Notes: generated by a model from the letters alone, not told the origin. DNA of 64,000 nucleotides from Legionella shakespearei DSM 23087 (GCF_000373765.1 NZ_KB892436.1:46355-110354), one strand, 5' to 3'; positions 25,028-35,370 are shown, counted from the stretch's first letter. Made by a program: numbers and translations.

Positions 25028-25648
25028 ATGAGTCGTACTAAAAGTAGTAAACGTTGGTTGCAAGAACATTTTGATGACGTTTACGTTAAAAAAGCGCAGG
25101 CAGAAGGCTATCGCAGTCGGGCTGTATATAAACTAAAAGAGGTTGATGAAAAAGAGTCACTTCTGAAGCCTGGCATGACCGTTGTTGACCTTGGAGCGGC
25201 CCCTGGCGGCTGGACTCAATACGTCTCTGAAAAATTAAATGGTAAAGGGCGTATTGTGGCTCTTGATATATTGCCCATGGATGCATTGCCTGATGTAGAT
25301 TTTATTCAAGGTGATTTCCGTGAAGATGAAGTGCTTGAGGAATTAATAAATTTGATTCCAGAGCGCAGTATAGACTTGTTATTATCAGATATGGCCCCAA
25401 ATATGAGCGGGAGTACGGCGATTGATATTCCCAGGGCTATGTATTTGGTTGAGCTGGCTTTTGATTTTGCCGAAAAAATGTTAAAGCCGGGGGGAACCAT
25501 GCTGGTTAAAATTTTTCATGGTTCCGGTTTTGATGATTTAGTAAAACAGGCTCGCGCTTCATTTGACAAGGTAGTGATTCGTAAACCTTCCGCATCACGA
25601 TCTCGCTCAAAAGAAACCTATTTGCTGGCAAAGGGCTATAATTTATAG
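25028..25648 (+). CDS. rlmE: 23S rRNA 2'-O-methyltransferase (RrmJ/FtsJ)
   Basis: A 206-aa SAM-dependent enzyme that methylates U2552 of 23S rRNA on 50S particles. The SAM loop is [14 protein letters not shown]. The catalytic K-D-K-E set is visible in [30 protein letters not shown] and [12 protein letters not shown] at 25019 could add three residues; ATG 25028 is preferred from the family's N-terminus. No strong ribosome site is seen for either. ftsH follows 115 bases later, as in E. coli, where the two genes share a heat-shock operon. Confidence 0.94.
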   Translation: MSRTKSSKRWLQEHFDDVYVKKAQAEGYRSRAVYKLKEVDEKESLLKPGMTVVDLGAAPGGWTQYVSEKLNGKGRIVALDILPMDALPDVDFIQGDFREDEVLEELINLIPERSIDLLLSDMAPNMSGSTAIDIPRAMYLVELAFDFAEKMLKPGGTMLVKIFHGSGFDDLVKQARASFDKVVIRKPSASRSRSKETYLLAKGYNL

Positions 25649-25763
25649 TAGCTTTATATATATAGCTTGATAGATCATGAACTGCTGATTTGGCAATTTG
25701 ATTTGGAAAGGTTATTTTATCGTTCTCACAACAAAGCTGTAAGTAACTAACGAGGTTAATACT

Positions 25764-27683
25764 TTGAACGACATGGTTAAGAATTTATTTTTATGGCTGA
25801 TTATAGCGATTGTTCTCGTCTCTGTTTTCAGTAATTTTGGCCCTCGTAACTCTGTTGCTGAGAAGGTTTCCTACAGTCAGTTTTTAAAAGAAGTTGATCA
25901 GGGCATGGTTAACTCAGTGACTATTGAGGATAACAAAATAATCAAAGGGATGACGAAAAATAACAAACGTTTTGTCACCTACATGCCTATGCAGGATAAC
26001 GCCCTGTTAGGTGAGCTGCTTAAAGGGAAGGTTGATGTAAGCGGTCAGGAAAAGCAACAAGAGAGTTTCCTCTTGCATTTGTTCATCAACTGGTTCCCTA
26101 TGCTGTTATTAATCGGTGTCTGGATATTCTTTATGCGGCAAATGCAAGGCGGCGGTGGCCGAGGAGCCATGTCGTTCGGGCGTTCCCGTGCGCGTTTGCT
26201 GGGTGAAGATCAGGTTAAAGTGACTTTTGCTGATGTGGCTGGGGTTGACGAAGCTAAAGATGAAGTGAAAGAGTTAGTTGATTTCTTGCGGGATCCTACC
26301 AAATTCCAAAATCTGGGTGGACGTATTCCTCGTGGCGTACTGTTGGTTGGTTCTCCAGGTACCGGTAAAACTTTGTTAGCCAAAGCGGTAGCCGGCGAAG
26401 CCAAAGTACCCTTCTTTACTATTTCTGGTTCTGATTTCGTGGAAATGTTTGTAGGTGTTGGAGCTTCTCGTGTTCGAGACATGTTTGAACAAGCGAAAAA
26501 ACATGCCCCATGTATCATATTCATCGATGAAATCGATGCCGTAGGTCGCCATAGAGGCGCAGGGCTTGGTGGTGGACACGATGAGCGTGAACAAACCTTA
26601 AACCAGTTGCTGGTCGAAATGGATGGTTTTGAAGGCAGCGAAGGCGTGATAGTTGTTGCGGCAACTAACCGTCCTGATGTGCTGGATCCTGCTTTATTGC
26701 GCCCGGGTCGATTTGACCGTCAGGTTGTTGTACCTTTACCCGACATCAGAGGCCGTGAGCAGATTTTAAGAGTTCATTTACAGAAAGTCCCCGTTGATAA
26801 TAACGTTGAAGTTATGGATATTGCACGAGGTACACCTGGATTTTCAGGCGCGGACCTGGCAAACCTGGTCAATGAGGCTGCACTATTTGCTGCCAGAGCG
26901 AACAAGCGAAAAGTAGGCATGTTAGAACTGGATAAAGCCAAAGATAAGATCATGATGGGTACGGAAAGACGTTCCATGGTGATGGATGATAATGAGAAAA
27001 AACTGACTGCTTATCATGAGGCAGGACATGCCATCGTAGGATTATCCGTTCCTGAACATGATCCTGTATACAAAGTATCCATTATTCCTCGCGGACGTGC
27101 GCTAGGGGTGACCATGTTTTTACCTGAGCAAGATCGCTACAGTCATAGTAAACGCCGTCTGGAAAGCCAGTTATCCAGCTTGTTTGGTGGCCGTATCGCA
27201 GAAGAGCTTATTTTTGGTATTGAAAGCGTAACCACTGGAGCATCAAATGACATCATGCGCTCCACTGAGATTGCTCGTAAAATGGTTACCAGCTGGGGAT
27301 TATCTACTTTAGGCCCTCTTACTTTTGGTGAAGAGGAGGAAGAAGTATTTTTAGGTCGCTCCATGAACAAGCGCAAGGAAATGTCTGACCGGACAGCGCA
27401 ACAAATTGACGATGAAGTTCGTGCAATTATTGACAGGAATTATCAGCGAGCTAAAGAAATTCTGGTCGCTAACATGGATAAACTGCATTTGATGGCAGAA
27501 AGCCTTATCAAATATGAAACCATTGATACGAAGCAGATTGCAGAAATTATGTCTGGAAAAGAACCTTCACCACCTGCTGATTGGGGTTCTTCAAAGCCTA
27601 TTGAGAAATCAGAGGCAGTCAATGAAGCACCTGCTAAAGCTGTTAATGGTCAAACCATAGAAAAACCCGCTGAAGAGCTGTGA
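25764..27683 (+). CDS. ftsH: ATP-dependent membrane zinc metalloprotease FtsH
   Basis: A 639-aa inner-membrane AAA+ protease for misassembled membrane proteins and selected regulators such as LpxC and sigma-32 in E. coli. The TTG start (GAGG eight bases upstream) fits the ribosome site better than the ATG at 25773. Two N-terminal spans flank a periplasmic part (~30-105). Walker A is GSPGTGKT (196-203, K202), Walker B is IIFIDEID and the zinc motif HEAGH is at 418-422. The third ligand region is TTGASNDI. The C-terminal tail is Ala/Pro/Glu-rich and probably disordered. Confidence 0.97.
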   Translation: MNDMVKNLFLWLIIAIVLVSVFSNFGPRNSVAEKVSYSQFLKEVDQGMVNSVTIEDNKIIKGMTKNNKRFVTYMPMQDNALLGELLKGKVDVSGQEKQQESFLLHLFINWFPMLLLIGVWIFFMRQMQGGGGRGAMSFGRSRARLLGEDQVKVTFADVAGVDEAKDEVKELVDFLRDPTKFQNLGGRIPRGVLLVGSPGTGKTLLAKAVAGEAKVPFFTISGSDFVEMFVGVGASRVRDMFEQAKKHAPCIIFIDEIDAVGRHRGAGLGGGHDEREQTLNQLLVEMDGFEGSEGVIVVAATNRPDVLDPALLRPGRFDRQVVVPLPDIRGREQILRVHLQKVPVDNNVEVMDIARGTPGFSGADLANLVNEAALFAARANKRKVGMLELDKAKDKIMMGTERRSMVMDDNEKKLTAYHEAGHAIVGLSVPEHDPVYKVSIIPRGRALGVTMFLPEQDRYSHSKRRLESQLSSLFGGRIAEELIFGIESVTTGASNDIMRSTEIARKMVTSWGLSTLGPLTFGEEEEEVFLGRSMNKRKEMSDRTAQQIDDEVRAIIDRNYQRAKEILVANMDKLHLMAESLIKYETIDTKQIAEIMSGKEPSPPADWGSSKPIEKSEAVNEAPAKAVNGQTIEKPAEEL

Positions 27684-27690
27684 TTCTTTC

Positions 27691-27722
27691 GTAGCCCGTA
27701 TCCGCTTGGTCTGATACGGGAT
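27691..27722. repeat. Class E mini-hairpin after ftsH
   Basis: GTAGCCCGTATC (27691-27702) and GATACGGG (27713-27720) form an 8-bp stem with a 10-base loop, just past the ftsH stop. A second imperfect stem (ATGTTTC near 27742, GAAACAT near 27783, then TTTTT) follows and might weaken read-through into folP. Confidence 0.55.
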
Positions 27723-27818
27723 TACAACACCAATGAACCTGATGTTTCCCTTGCCGCCGCGTTATGTTACAGGCTATAAGGTGAAACATTTTTAATATGA
27801 GTAAATAGAGAGAGTCAG

Positions 27819-28685
27819 GTGAGTCCAGAACAATTTACGGGCTGGCTTGAGCGAAAAAGCCAGCCTGAGTCGCAATTGGTTTTTGAAAAACCACTAATAA
27901 TGGGCATATTAAATAGTACCGCAGATTCTTTTTCTGATGGTGGTGACTTTTTATCCATGGACAGGGCTTGTGAGCACGCCTTTAATTTAATTGACCATGG
28001 AGCTGATATCATTGATATTGGCGGTGAATCAACCAAACCTGGGGCGGTTCAGGTTTCTCTGGATGAGGAATTGTCACGGGTAATACCGGTGATAGAACAA
28101 ATTCGCAAGAACTCAGAGGTATGTATCTCAATTGATACCTACAAGCCTGAGGTAATGGAAGCAGCCATTGAGGCTGGTGCAAACATCATCAATGATGTCT
28201 ATGCGCTTGGAAAAGAGGGAGCATTGGCCATGGCATCCAGGCTCAATGTTCCTGTATGTTTAATGCACATGCAAGGCGAACCGCTGACCATGCAAAATAA
28301 TCCTGATTATCCTGATGGGATAATGGACGCGCTGGTTCGTTTTTTTGCGGAACGTATTGAAGCTTGTGAACTGGCAGGTCTGAATAAAAAGCAATTAATT
28401 TTGGATCCTGGTTTTGGTTTTGGAAAGAAAGTGAAACATAACCTAAACTTAGTAAGAAGGCTCAATGAATTGAATGATTTTAATTTACCCCTTCTTTTAG
28501 GTGTTTCTCGTAAAAGTACTATCGGCGCTGTCCTGGATAAGGATGTAACACAGAGATTAATCGGAAGTATCGCTTTGGCCCTTTATGCAACCATTAAAGG
28601 CGGAGTCGGAATTTTGAGGACGCATGACGTTGATGAAACCAGACAGGCATTACAGATGGTTGAAGCAGTAGCTCAGGCTGAATAG
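27819..28685 (+). CDS. folP: Dihydropteroate synthase
   Basis: A 288-aa TIM-barrel enzyme that joins p-aminobenzoate to the pterin diphosphate in folate synthesis, the target of sulfonamides. The start is GTG behind a GAGAG stretch; no better start exists before the first conserved block. The family's first motif, usually NVTPDSFSDGG, reads NSTADSFSDGG. GGESTKPGA, DPGFGFGK and GVSRKS follow as expected. It lies in the rlmE-ftsH-folP-glmM order found in E. coli. Confidence 0.95.
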   Translation: MSPEQFTGWLERKSQPESQLVFEKPLIMGILNSTADSFSDGGDFLSMDRACEHAFNLIDHGADIIDIGGESTKPGAVQVSLDEELSRVIPVIEQIRKNSEVCISIDTYKPEVMEAAIEAGANIINDVYALGKEGALAMASRLNVPVCLMHMQGEPLTMQNNPDYPDGIMDALVRFFAERIEACELAGLNKKQLILDPGFGFGKKVKHNLNLVRRLNELNDFNLPLLLGVSRKSTIGAVLDKDVTQRLIGSIALALYATIKGGVGILRTHDVDETRQALQMVEAVAQAE

Positions 28686-28778
28686 AAATATAATATTAAA
28701 TCCGAGGTTTATTGTAGTATATTAGAGAGCTGGAATTCCTAAGCTTTGGATGACTTAATTAATAAAGAGGCATTGAGG

Positions 28779-30146
28779 ATGAGTCAACGAAAATATTTTG
28801 GTACAGATGGCATACGTGGACACGTAGGCTTATCCAGTATTAATCCCGAATTTGTTTTGAAGCTCGGTTGGGCTGTCGGACAAGTGTTGGCTAATGGCCA
28901 TAGAAAAAAAGTGGTCATAGGAAAAGATACCCGTGTTTCGGGATACATGCTTGAATCTGCTTTGGAAGCAGGATTATCAGCTGCAGGTGTAGATGTGGCC
29001 TTACTCGGCCCAATGCCTACCCCTGGAATTGCCTATCTCACTCAAACACTAAGGGCAAATGCCGGCATCGTTATCAGTGCTTCGCATAATTTATTCGAAG
29101 ACAATGGAATTAAATTCTTTTCAGCTGATGGTGGTAAATTACCTGATAGTGTAGAAATGGATATAGAAGCTGCTTTGGAAAAGCAATTAAAAACAGTCGC
29201 GTCAGTAAAATTAGGCAAAGCAACACGTATCAGCGACGCCGCAGGCCGCTACATCGAATTTTGTAAATCGACCATCCCTTCAATGACCCGTTTGTCGGGT
29301 TTAAAAATCGTTGTGGATTGTGCTAATGGAGCCACTTATCATATCGCACCCAATGTGTTCTCAGAATTAGGTGCTCAGGTTATTTCCATAGGGGATAAAC
29401 CGGATGGATTCAATATCAATCAGGATTGCGGTTCAACCGCCCCTGAATTGTTAAGAAAAAAAGTAGTCAGCCACAATGCTGATATAGGTATTGGACTTGA
29501 TGGCGATGGTGATCGTGTTGTTTTGATTGATGCCAGGGGAAATATAGTCGATGGCGATCAGATCCTTTATATTATTGCCAAAGATCGACACCAAAGGGGC
29601 TTATTACACGGGGGCGTTGCGGGTACCCTCATGAGCAACTACGGTTTGGAATTAGCACTTGCTGATCTAGGCATTCCTTTTCTTCGTTCCAAGGTTGGGG
29701 ACAGATATGTTCTGGAATCTCTGAGAGAAAAGGATTGGCGTATTGGTGGTGAAACATCAGGTCATATCGTGTGTCTGGATAAAACAACCACAGGCGATGG
29801 AATCGTTGCTGCCTTGCAGGTTTTATCCATTATGGTCAAACAAGACAAAACCCTGGAACAATTAACTCAAGGGATTACCTTGTTACCACAAGCTTTAGTC
29901 AATTTGAAAACAGATCATGCTGGACTGTTAGCTTCAAATCCCCAAGTACTTCATGCGGTCACCAATTTGGAAAAAAGTTTGAAAGGTGAGGGGCGAGTAT
30001 TGCTTAGGCCATCTGGCACCGAACCTTTACTAAGGGTCATGGTAGAAGGCAGCAATGAGGCTTCTGTAAGGCAATACGCACAAAAACTATGTGATGATAT
30101 CAGCCTTATTGACGCACGTTTGAATGATACCAAAGAACCTGTTTAA
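28779..30146 (+). CDS. glmM: Phosphoglucosamine mutase
   Basis: A 455-aa enzyme that converts glucosamine-6-phosphate to glucosamine-1-phosphate for peptidoglycan and LPS. The ATG at 28779 has AAGAGG eight bases upstream and gives the family start [14 protein letters not shown]; a TTG at 28746 would add eleven residues without support. The phosphoserine is S102 in ISASHN, at the same number as in E. coli. The metal loop is GDGDR. The usual SHNP reads SHNL. It ends the conserved folP-glmM pair; the effector-like gene lies just beyond, on the other strand. Confidence 0.96.
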   Translation: MSQRKYFGTDGIRGHVGLSSINPEFVLKLGWAVGQVLANGHRKKVVIGKDTRVSGYMLESALEAGLSAAGVDVALLGPMPTPGIAYLTQTLRANAGIVISASHNLFEDNGIKFFSADGGKLPDSVEMDIEAALEKQLKTVASVKLGKATRISDAAGRYIEFCKSTIPSMTRLSGLKIVVDCANGATYHIAPNVFSELGAQVISIGDKPDGFNINQDCGSTAPELLRKKVVSHNADIGIGLDGDGDRVVLIDARGNIVDGDQILYIIAKDRHQRGLLHGGVAGTLMSNYGLELALADLGIPFLRSKVGDRYVLESLREKDWRIGGETSGHIVCLDKTTTGDGIVAALQVLSIMVKQDKTLEQLTQGITLLPQALVNLKTDHAGLLASNPQVLHAVTNLEKSLKGEGRVLLRPSGTEPLLRVMVEGSNEASVRQYAQKLCDDISLIDARLNDTKEPV

Positions 30147-30200
30147 GGATAAAAAATAATAGTGCGCAGACCCTGCCAGCGTCTCTCTCAGCTCCACGCA

Positions 30201-30313
30201 GATCTACGTCGTCCTGAGCGCGTCTTTTTGCGCGAAGGATCTCCCAATACTGACACCATGCCGCTTTCAGGAGATCCTTCGCGCCAAAAGACGCGCTCAG
30301 GAGGACGTAGATC
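30201..30313. repeat. Class D palindromic repeat, copy D3
   Basis: GATCTACGTCGTCCTGAGCG... (from 30201) faces its complement ending at 30313. The arms are about 43 bases with a few mismatches (CGCGCC for CGCGCA, AGGAGG for AGGACG). The loop again contains GACACCATGCC. It lies between glmM and the lepA-position gene. Confidence 0.88.
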
Positions 30314-30428
30314 GGGGAATGGTAAGTAACCGTTCAGGGGGTATGGGCTTATGTGTACTCGAACAGTCAGATTTGAGCTCAGGTTGAGATAGGGCTGAAC
30401 ACATACAATGGTAAAGATATGTAGATTC

Positions 30429-30462
30429 GTAGCCCGTATTAGGCGTTAGCCGTAATACGGGA
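30429..30462. repeat. Class E hairpin before the lepA-position gene end
   Basis: GTAGCCCGTATTA (30429-30441) pairs with TAATACGGG (30453-30461) with an inner GGC/GCC, almost identical to the copy at 693. An isolated half of class F (ATTTGAGCTCAGGTTGA, near 30372) lies upstream of it. With D3 these fill the gap 30147-30477. Confidence 0.7.
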
Positions 30463-30477
30463 AGGAGTAGATCTGGA

Positions 30478-33477
30478 CTAACTTAGGCTAACCGTACTTT
30501 CAGGGAGTGCGCTGCGCATCATTAAATCCGCCTCCTCAATTAACTGTGCTGACTTGGGTTTAAAAAACCGGCAAGGGCGATTTGTATATTCATGTTCAGG
30601 CTGACCGGTAATTTTTGCAAAAATCAATCGGCACAGATCCTCCAGAAACTCCCAAACTCTTAAAAATCCACGATGACGCTTTAATGGTTCATAGCGAGGA
30701 TCGGCCGCAAGTGAAGGAATTTGATCTGGGGTTATTTTATGACCAGGTATATTCATATAGAGTTTGATTAAATGAACTGTACGAACGGCTTGCAGGAATA
30801 ATTCTGCTTCAACAGGGAATTGATTCCTTAACTTGAAATAGTGAGCATAATGCTGTCTTAGTTCCAGCGGGCAGTCCATTAATTCATTGGTTTCATTATA
30901 AGACATATCCGTGATCAGCAACGCAGGTTTCAGATCCAGCAATGGCTTGACGGATAATTTTGGATCAGGGCAAAGTCTCATGTATGCCTGGATAACACTC
31001 AGGTCCTTTTTATTCTGCAATTCGAAGAGAATATCGCGTAGAAGTTGCGAGGCTTTATGGCATTGAGATTCATCAAAAGATAATTCTTTGATTGATTGAT
31101 GTAAGGCATGATACCAATTTTGAACTTCGTCAGGATGATTTACCAATAGAGACAAATTTTCATGATGCCACTTATCGATATTATCAAGGGTGGTAAGTAA
31201 AAGTGATTTTCTGACAGGAAGCTTTGACATACCAATTTGTTCAGGTGCAGGCGAATTATCTGAAAAATTGGAGTTGAGATGTTCATTATCGTCTTGTTGA
31301 GAGAAGCCTTCACTCAAATCAGGGAGTATATCAGTATCCCGTACAGAACCTGGAACAACTGCATCATAAGCCATTGGAGTATCTAATACAGCATCAAGAT
31401 CAGATAGACGCAATTGAGATGGTGAGTCACCTACGGAAATAAGTTCACATTCTATTGATTTATATTCATCGGAATCCGCATCAGAGGAGGTAGCAACAGT
31501 GGGTACTGTAACACCTTTATCGGCGGTATCTGTGAGCATCAAATCAGGTGAATGAGAAACTAATAGCTCCGTTGATTCAGAATCATCAGAATATGACTCT
31601 GAGCTGCTTACTTCAGTAGCTTCATAGGGTGAAGCAACACTATTAGTATCAATTTGTGTCTCCTTTGACCAGTCAGAGTCTTCATCTGCAGATTCTGGTG
31701 AGGATGAATGGTCGGAGGTCTCACTCATTTCAGAAACAAAGTCACGGCTCTCTTCAGGAACTGGAGTTTCATCGACTAATGACTCAGAAATTGTGGCATC
31801 TCGGATTACAGTCTTTTCGTCCTGGACCTGAGGAAGAGGGAGACGCTTTAGTTCTTCAATTTGTTCAGCGATATTTTTTGCTAATACAATTAAATGAGCG
31901 CCAATTTTATCTATTTGTTCTTTTGAAAGCAGCTGTCCTTTTCGTGAGTCAATGTGCTGGATAATAAGTTCCTGATCCATAATCGCATCATCAAGTTCTT
32001 CAATTATAACATTAAGTTGCTGCAAATTAATGAGATAGCGCTTGCATGTTTTTAACAGGGCCCGTTCTTTTTGCAGCGGCTCTTCTGTCAACAGGTTACC
32101 GTCATCCTTTTCAGCTTCTTCTATAGTTGGAAGTTCACCATCGTTTTCAATGGTTAACCTGAATTCATTTCGCAAAGCTTCTATCGTCAGGACAATAGAA
32201 CTTAATTCGCTTAATTTATCTAAGGTTGCCTTGCATTGGTCAAGCGAATCGGAAACTGCTGGCAAGCTTTTAATTAATGTCAAATAGCAATCGATAGCAG
32301 GGGTATTTTGAGTCAGGTTAATTGCATCAACTCCAGATGGTATAGACCTGAGCAAGACAATCGTATCAGTAATTAATTGCATCAAACCTTGATCTTCAGT
32401 CTCAGGATTATCCAGGACGATTCGCTCAAGCTGTATCTGCTCTTTGAGGAGCGCTTCCTTTTGGAGAATAAACTCCTTTCTTCTGTCCAATAATTGCAAG
32501 AAGATGAATGATTGCGCATACATATTCTGTTGTTCATCATATTGCTGATTTGAATTCAACCATGAGAACCACGCAGAGGGATCTACATAGGACCAGACAC
32601 TGCTTTGCCTGCTTTCGTAAGCAGAAAGAAGTTCAGGGATATTCGTGCTTTCTTCAAACTCCTGCCTTATTTGGGATTGTACCTCTGCAGAGAGTGTCGA
32701 CTCAGAAATATCCTTTTCAATCTTGGATAACTTTTCTTCAAGGTCTTGTATTTCTCGCATCACCCCATCTTTCTTTGACTGCAGTTCAGTGACAGATAAT
32801 TGCCGGGCAAATTGGCTTTGCAAACGTTCACCGTCTTTAAGAGTGCGATCCAGTTTGAATATTTCTTTTTGAATGGATGCGGCAATGGTGTTTAACCGAG
32901 GCGATGATACATCGGCATCAGGAATGAAGCCGGCAGCCATCAATTCTTCACTGGATGCAGCTAATTTATGCTTAAGCAGAGTTAATTGTAATTTAGCTCT
33001 CTTCAGGTCAGTTTCCCGGATTAATCTCTCAAGTTCCACATCCAGGTCGGTAACAAAAGTGTGCTGCATATCATTCAATTCAGGAAAATGAACCGGCGTG
33101 GCTAAAGGATTTTGTGTTTGCAAAAAAATATTTGCTGCCTTATCTATTATTGCATAGTCAGTAGTTAACAGCTGCTGCGATATTTGAATCTTTTTAAATA
33201 AAGCATCACGGGTAAGTAGTGCCTCATTATTTGCTTCGATCAGGGTGTCTAGCCTTTTCTGGTTTAACTCCTGGTCTTTTAATTCCTCAGTTAGATTCAA
33301 GTACTCAGTTGTGAGTGCTTTTAAGTGTAATAAAATTTGATGCTGAGCTGCAACATCAGCAGATGGAGACTCTTCGATTAGTGAGTATGAATCAAAAATT
33401 ACTTTTAAAAATAAAGGGTCAACAGGTTGAGTTAAAGCAGAAATGTCATTCATTAAACGCAGTATGAGTTCGTTCAT
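30478..33477 (-). CDS. Large coiled-coil protein at the lepA effector position (LepA-like)
   Basis: A 999-aa protein with long predicted coiled coils over roughly residues 1-540. A low-complexity Ser/Asp/Glu/Thr-rich stretch (~545-745) follows, then a compact C-terminal domain including HRGFLRVWEFLEDLCRLIF and RPCRFFKP. There is no signal peptide; GGAGGG lies eight bases before the ATG. In L. pneumophila the gene between glmM and tpiA is, to my knowledge, lepA, a Dot/Icm effector with EEA1-like coiled coils linked to non-lytic exit from amoebae. Position and architecture suggest an orthologue, shorter than the ~1150-aa L. pneumophila protein. The identification rests on synteny and build, not alignment, so the symbol is left blank. 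It faces tpiA divergently across a 178-base spacer. Confidence 0.68.
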   Translation of the reverse strand: MNELILRLMNDISALTQPVDPLFLKVIFDSYSLIEESPSADVAAQHQILLHLKALTTEYLNLTEELKDQELNQKRLDTLIEANNEALLTRDALFKKIQISQQLLTTDYAIIDKAANIFLQTQNPLATPVHFPELNDMQHTFVTDLDVELERLIRETDLKRAKLQLTLLKHKLAASSEELMAAGFIPDADVSSPRLNTIAASIQKEIFKLDRTLKDGERLQSQFARQLSVTELQSKKDGVMREIQDLEEKLSKIEKDISESTLSAEVQSQIRQEFEESTNIPELLSAYESRQSSVWSYVDPSAWFSWLNSNQQYDEQQNMYAQSFIFLQLLDRRKEFILQKEALLKEQIQLERIVLDNPETEDQGLMQLITDTIVLLRSIPSGVDAINLTQNTPAIDCYLTLIKSLPAVSDSLDQCKATLDKLSELSSIVLTIEALRNEFRLTIENDGELPTIEEAEKDDGNLLTEEPLQKERALLKTCKRYLINLQQLNVIIEELDDAIMDQELIIQHIDSRKGQLLSKEQIDKIGAHLIVLAKNIAEQIEELKRLPLPQVQDEKTVIRDATISESLVDETPVPEESRDFVSEMSETSDHSSSPESADEDSDWSKETQIDTNSVASPYEATEVSSSESYSDDSESTELLVSHSPDLMLTDTADKGVTVPTVATSSDADSDEYKSIECELISVGDSPSQLRLSDLDAVLDTPMAYDAVVPGSVRDTDILPDLSEGFSQQDDNEHLNSNFSDNSPAPEQIGMSKLPVRKSLLLTTLDNIDKWHHENLSLLVNHPDEVQNWYHALHQSIKELSFDESQCHKASQLLRDILFELQNKKDLSVIQAYMRLCPDPKLSVKPLLDLKPALLITDMSYNETNELMDCPLELRQHYAHYFKLRNQFPVEAELFLQAVRTVHLIKLYMNIPGHKITPDQIPSLAADPRYEPLKRHRGFLRVWEFLEDLCRLIFAKITGQPEHEYTNRPCRFFKPKSAQLIEEADLMMRSALPESTVSLS

Positions 33478-33655
33478 TTGGTATACCCTCCGTGTACAGA
33501 CACTAGGATTCTATCCAAATCAGAAGACTAAGCAAGTAGCAAATGAGAATTTATGTAAAATAAATGACAAAAGATTCATTAAAAAAAACACATAAATAGT
33601 GCTACACTTCTGTCTCAAGTTTGGGTATAGTCCACCTTTGCAATAGGGAGTGAAT

Positions 33656-34405
33656 ATGAGACAAAAAATGGTGGCCGGCAATTGGAAAATGAATGGCCAG
33701 TTTCAACAGGTGAAGCAATTAACCAATGACTTAAACGAATTAATCGCTTCTTCTGTAACAGCCCAGGTTGTAGTGATGCCACCTGCTGTTTATCTTCCCA
33801 TGGTGAGTGAGATACTTCGTTCATCAGCTATTGCTACAGGCGCGCAAAATATTTATCCGAAAGATTTTGGCGCTTATACCGGAGAGCATTCTGCTCCGAT
33901 GTTAAAGGATTTCAATTGCCGTTATGTCTTGGTAGGACATTCGGAGCGCAGACAATATTTTCATGAAGATGAAAATTTTGTAGCGCAAAAATTCCACCAT
34001 GTAAAAGAACATGATATGATACCTGTTCTTTGTGTGGGTGAGACGCTTATTGAGCGTGAAAAAGAACAAACAGAACAAGTAATTGCCAGGCAATTGCTGG
34101 CTGTAAGCGAAAACGGTAAAGACTGTTTCAAAAATTGTATCATCGCTTATGAACCTGTTTGGGCTATTGGTACTGGTAAAACAGCTTCACCGGAACAAGC
34201 ACAGGAAGTTCACCATTTCATTAGAGATATGGTTGCAAAGATAAATAAGAGTGATGCTGAACAGTTAACACTCCTTTACGGAGGCAGTGTAAACGAAAAT
34301 AATGCCAGAGCATTATTTGCCATGCCAGATATTGATGGTGGTTTGGTAGGCGGCGCATCGTTGAATGCAAAACAGTTTGTGGAAATTGTGAAATGTATCA
34401 ATTGA
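33656..34405 (+). CDS. tpiA: Triosephosphate isomerase
   Basis: A 249-aa TIM-barrel enzyme interconverting dihydroxyacetone phosphate and glyceraldehyde-3-phosphate. AGGGAG lies five bases before the ATG at 33656, so this start is preferred to the GTG at 33650. Catalytic blocks seen are GNWKMNG (K11), VGHSERR and [11 protein letters not shown], and the phosphate loop YGGSVN. The stop overlaps the secG start by 13 bases. The tpiA-secG pair at this place is common in gammaproteobacteria. Confidence 0.97.
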   Translation: MRQKMVAGNWKMNGQFQQVKQLTNDLNELIASSVTAQVVVMPPAVYLPMVSEILRSSAIATGAQNIYPKDFGAYTGEHSAPMLKDFNCRYVLVGHSERRQYFHEDENFVAQKFHHVKEHDMIPVLCVGETLIEREKEQTEQVIARQLLAVSENGKDCFKNCIIAYEPVWAIGTGKTASPEQAQEVHHFIRDMVAKINKSDAEQLTLLYGGSVNENNARALFAMPDIDGGLVGGASLNAKQFVEIVKCIN

Positions 34406-34713
34406 TATTAATGATTCATGTATTAGTAGCGGTGACCTTAATTGGTCTGGTGCTTATACAACATGGTAAAGGTGCTGATATAGGCGCTGCTTTTGGTTCT
34501 GGTGCATCAAATACATTATTTGGCAGCCAGGGAACCGGAGGCTTTTTGTTTAAATTAACCGGTGGTTTAGCCCTGACATTTTTTGTCACCAGCTTGACGT
34601 TATCCTACTTGGTCTCCATGCAGAACCAAAGAGCAGAACAACAAGCAATACCGCAACAAACCAACGTACCAGTGAACTCCGTTCCAGTACCGGTTGATAA
34701 CAGCCAGCAGTAA
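34393..34713 (+). CDS. secG: Protein translocase subunit SecG
   Basis: A 106-aa small inner-membrane subunit of the SecYEG channel with two spans. The family loop [25 protein letters not shown] is present between them. The start MYQ matches the E. coli N-terminus MYE and overlaps the end of tpiA by 13 bases, so expression is likely coupled. The Gln/Pro/Val-rich tail is typical low complexity. A class F hairpin and tRNA-Leu follow. Confidence 0.95.
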   Translation: MYQLILMIHVLVAVTLIGLVLIQHGKGADIGAAFGSGASNTLFGSQGTGGFLFKLTGGLALTFFVTSLTLSYLVSMQNQRAEQQAIPQQTNVPVNSVPVPVDNSQQ

Positions 34714-34780
34714 TAAATATGTAAGTATTTTCCTTTGCATGATTAGCCAAGGAACAGTAAAAAAGATGTGATCCTCAGAT

Positions 34781-34882
34781 TTGAGTGCAGGTTGAACGAT
34801 CTGGGTGGGGGGAAAAAGCGCAGCATACATCAGTATGTGAGCATTTTTCCCCCCACCCAGATCGTTCAAGATGCACCAAATA
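34781..34882. repeat. Class F long hairpin between secG and tRNA-Leu
   Basis: TTGAACGATCTGGGTGGGGG... (34792-34817) and 34844-34869 form a perfect 26-bp stem. The loop contains CATAC/GTATG. The flanks ATTTGAGTGCAGG and GATGCACCAAAT recur, without the core, in the short hairpin at 18381-18431. It may separate secG from tRNA-Leu transcription, but it lacks a proper terminal T-run. Confidence 0.8.
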
Positions 34883-34902
34883 TGAGAGAGCACAAGAGTT
34901 AT

Positions 34903-34987
34903 GCCGAAGTGGTGGAATTGGTAGACACGCCGTCTTGAGGGGGCGGTGGCGTAAGCCGTGCCGGTTCGAGTCCGGCCTTCGGCACCA
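34903..34987 (+). tRNA. leuU: tRNA-Leu (anticodon GAG)
   Basis: The 85-base gene has a 7-bp acceptor stem GCCGAAG/CTTCGGC and encoded CCA. The anticodon arm is CCGTC-TTGAGGG-GGCGG (anticodon GAG). A long variable arm (TGGCGTAAGCCG) marks class II leucine tRNAs. The T arm is GCCGGTTCGAGTCCGGC. It follows secG as leuU does in E. coli, and nuoA begins 26 bases later. Confidence 0.97.
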
Positions 34988-35013
34988 TTATATAATCCGA
35001 GCAAGGTGAACTG

Positions 35014-35370
35014 ATGCTATCTCAATATTTACCCGTTCTCGTATTCATCATAATAGGCTTGTTGTTAGGCCTTGCGATGATAGGGGGTGCTTCATTATTT
35101 TCCAAACACAGCCCTGATCCAGAGAAAAACTCACCATATGAGTGTGGCTTCAGTGCATTTGAAAGTTCGCATATCCCTTTTGATGTTCGGTTCTATCTTG
35201 TTGCTATATTATTTATCATTTTTGATTTGGAAACAGCCTTCTTTTTCCCCTGGGCACTGGCCTTACGTAAAATTGGCTGGTTCGGCTTCTTAGGCATGAT
35301 GCTTTTTCTGGGATTATTGGTCATCGGATTTATTTACGAATGGAAACGAGGTGCTTTAGAGTGGGAATAA
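35014..35370 (+). CDS. nuoA: NADH-quinone oxidoreductase subunit A
   Basis: A 118-aa three-span subunit of the complex I membrane arm at the quinone-site junction. Family blocks are PYECGF after the first span and [20 protein letters not shown] [15 protein letters not shown] in the second. AAGGTG lies just before the ATG. It opens the 14-gene nuo operon, only 26 bases after tRNA-Leu, so the operon promoter must be at or before the tRNA. Confidence 0.97.
   Translation: MLSQYLPVLVFIIIGLLLGLAMIGGASLFSKHSPDPEKNSPYECGFSAFESSHIPFDVRFYLVAILFIIFDLETAFFFPWALALRKIGWFGFLGMMLFLGLLVIGFIYEWKRGALEWE

Noticed and set aside
33540..33600. Possible CpxR site (GTAAA-N6-GACAA) between the lepA-position gene and tpiA
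   Set aside because: The second half does not match GTAAA well, and such AT-rich matches are expected by chance in this spacer.
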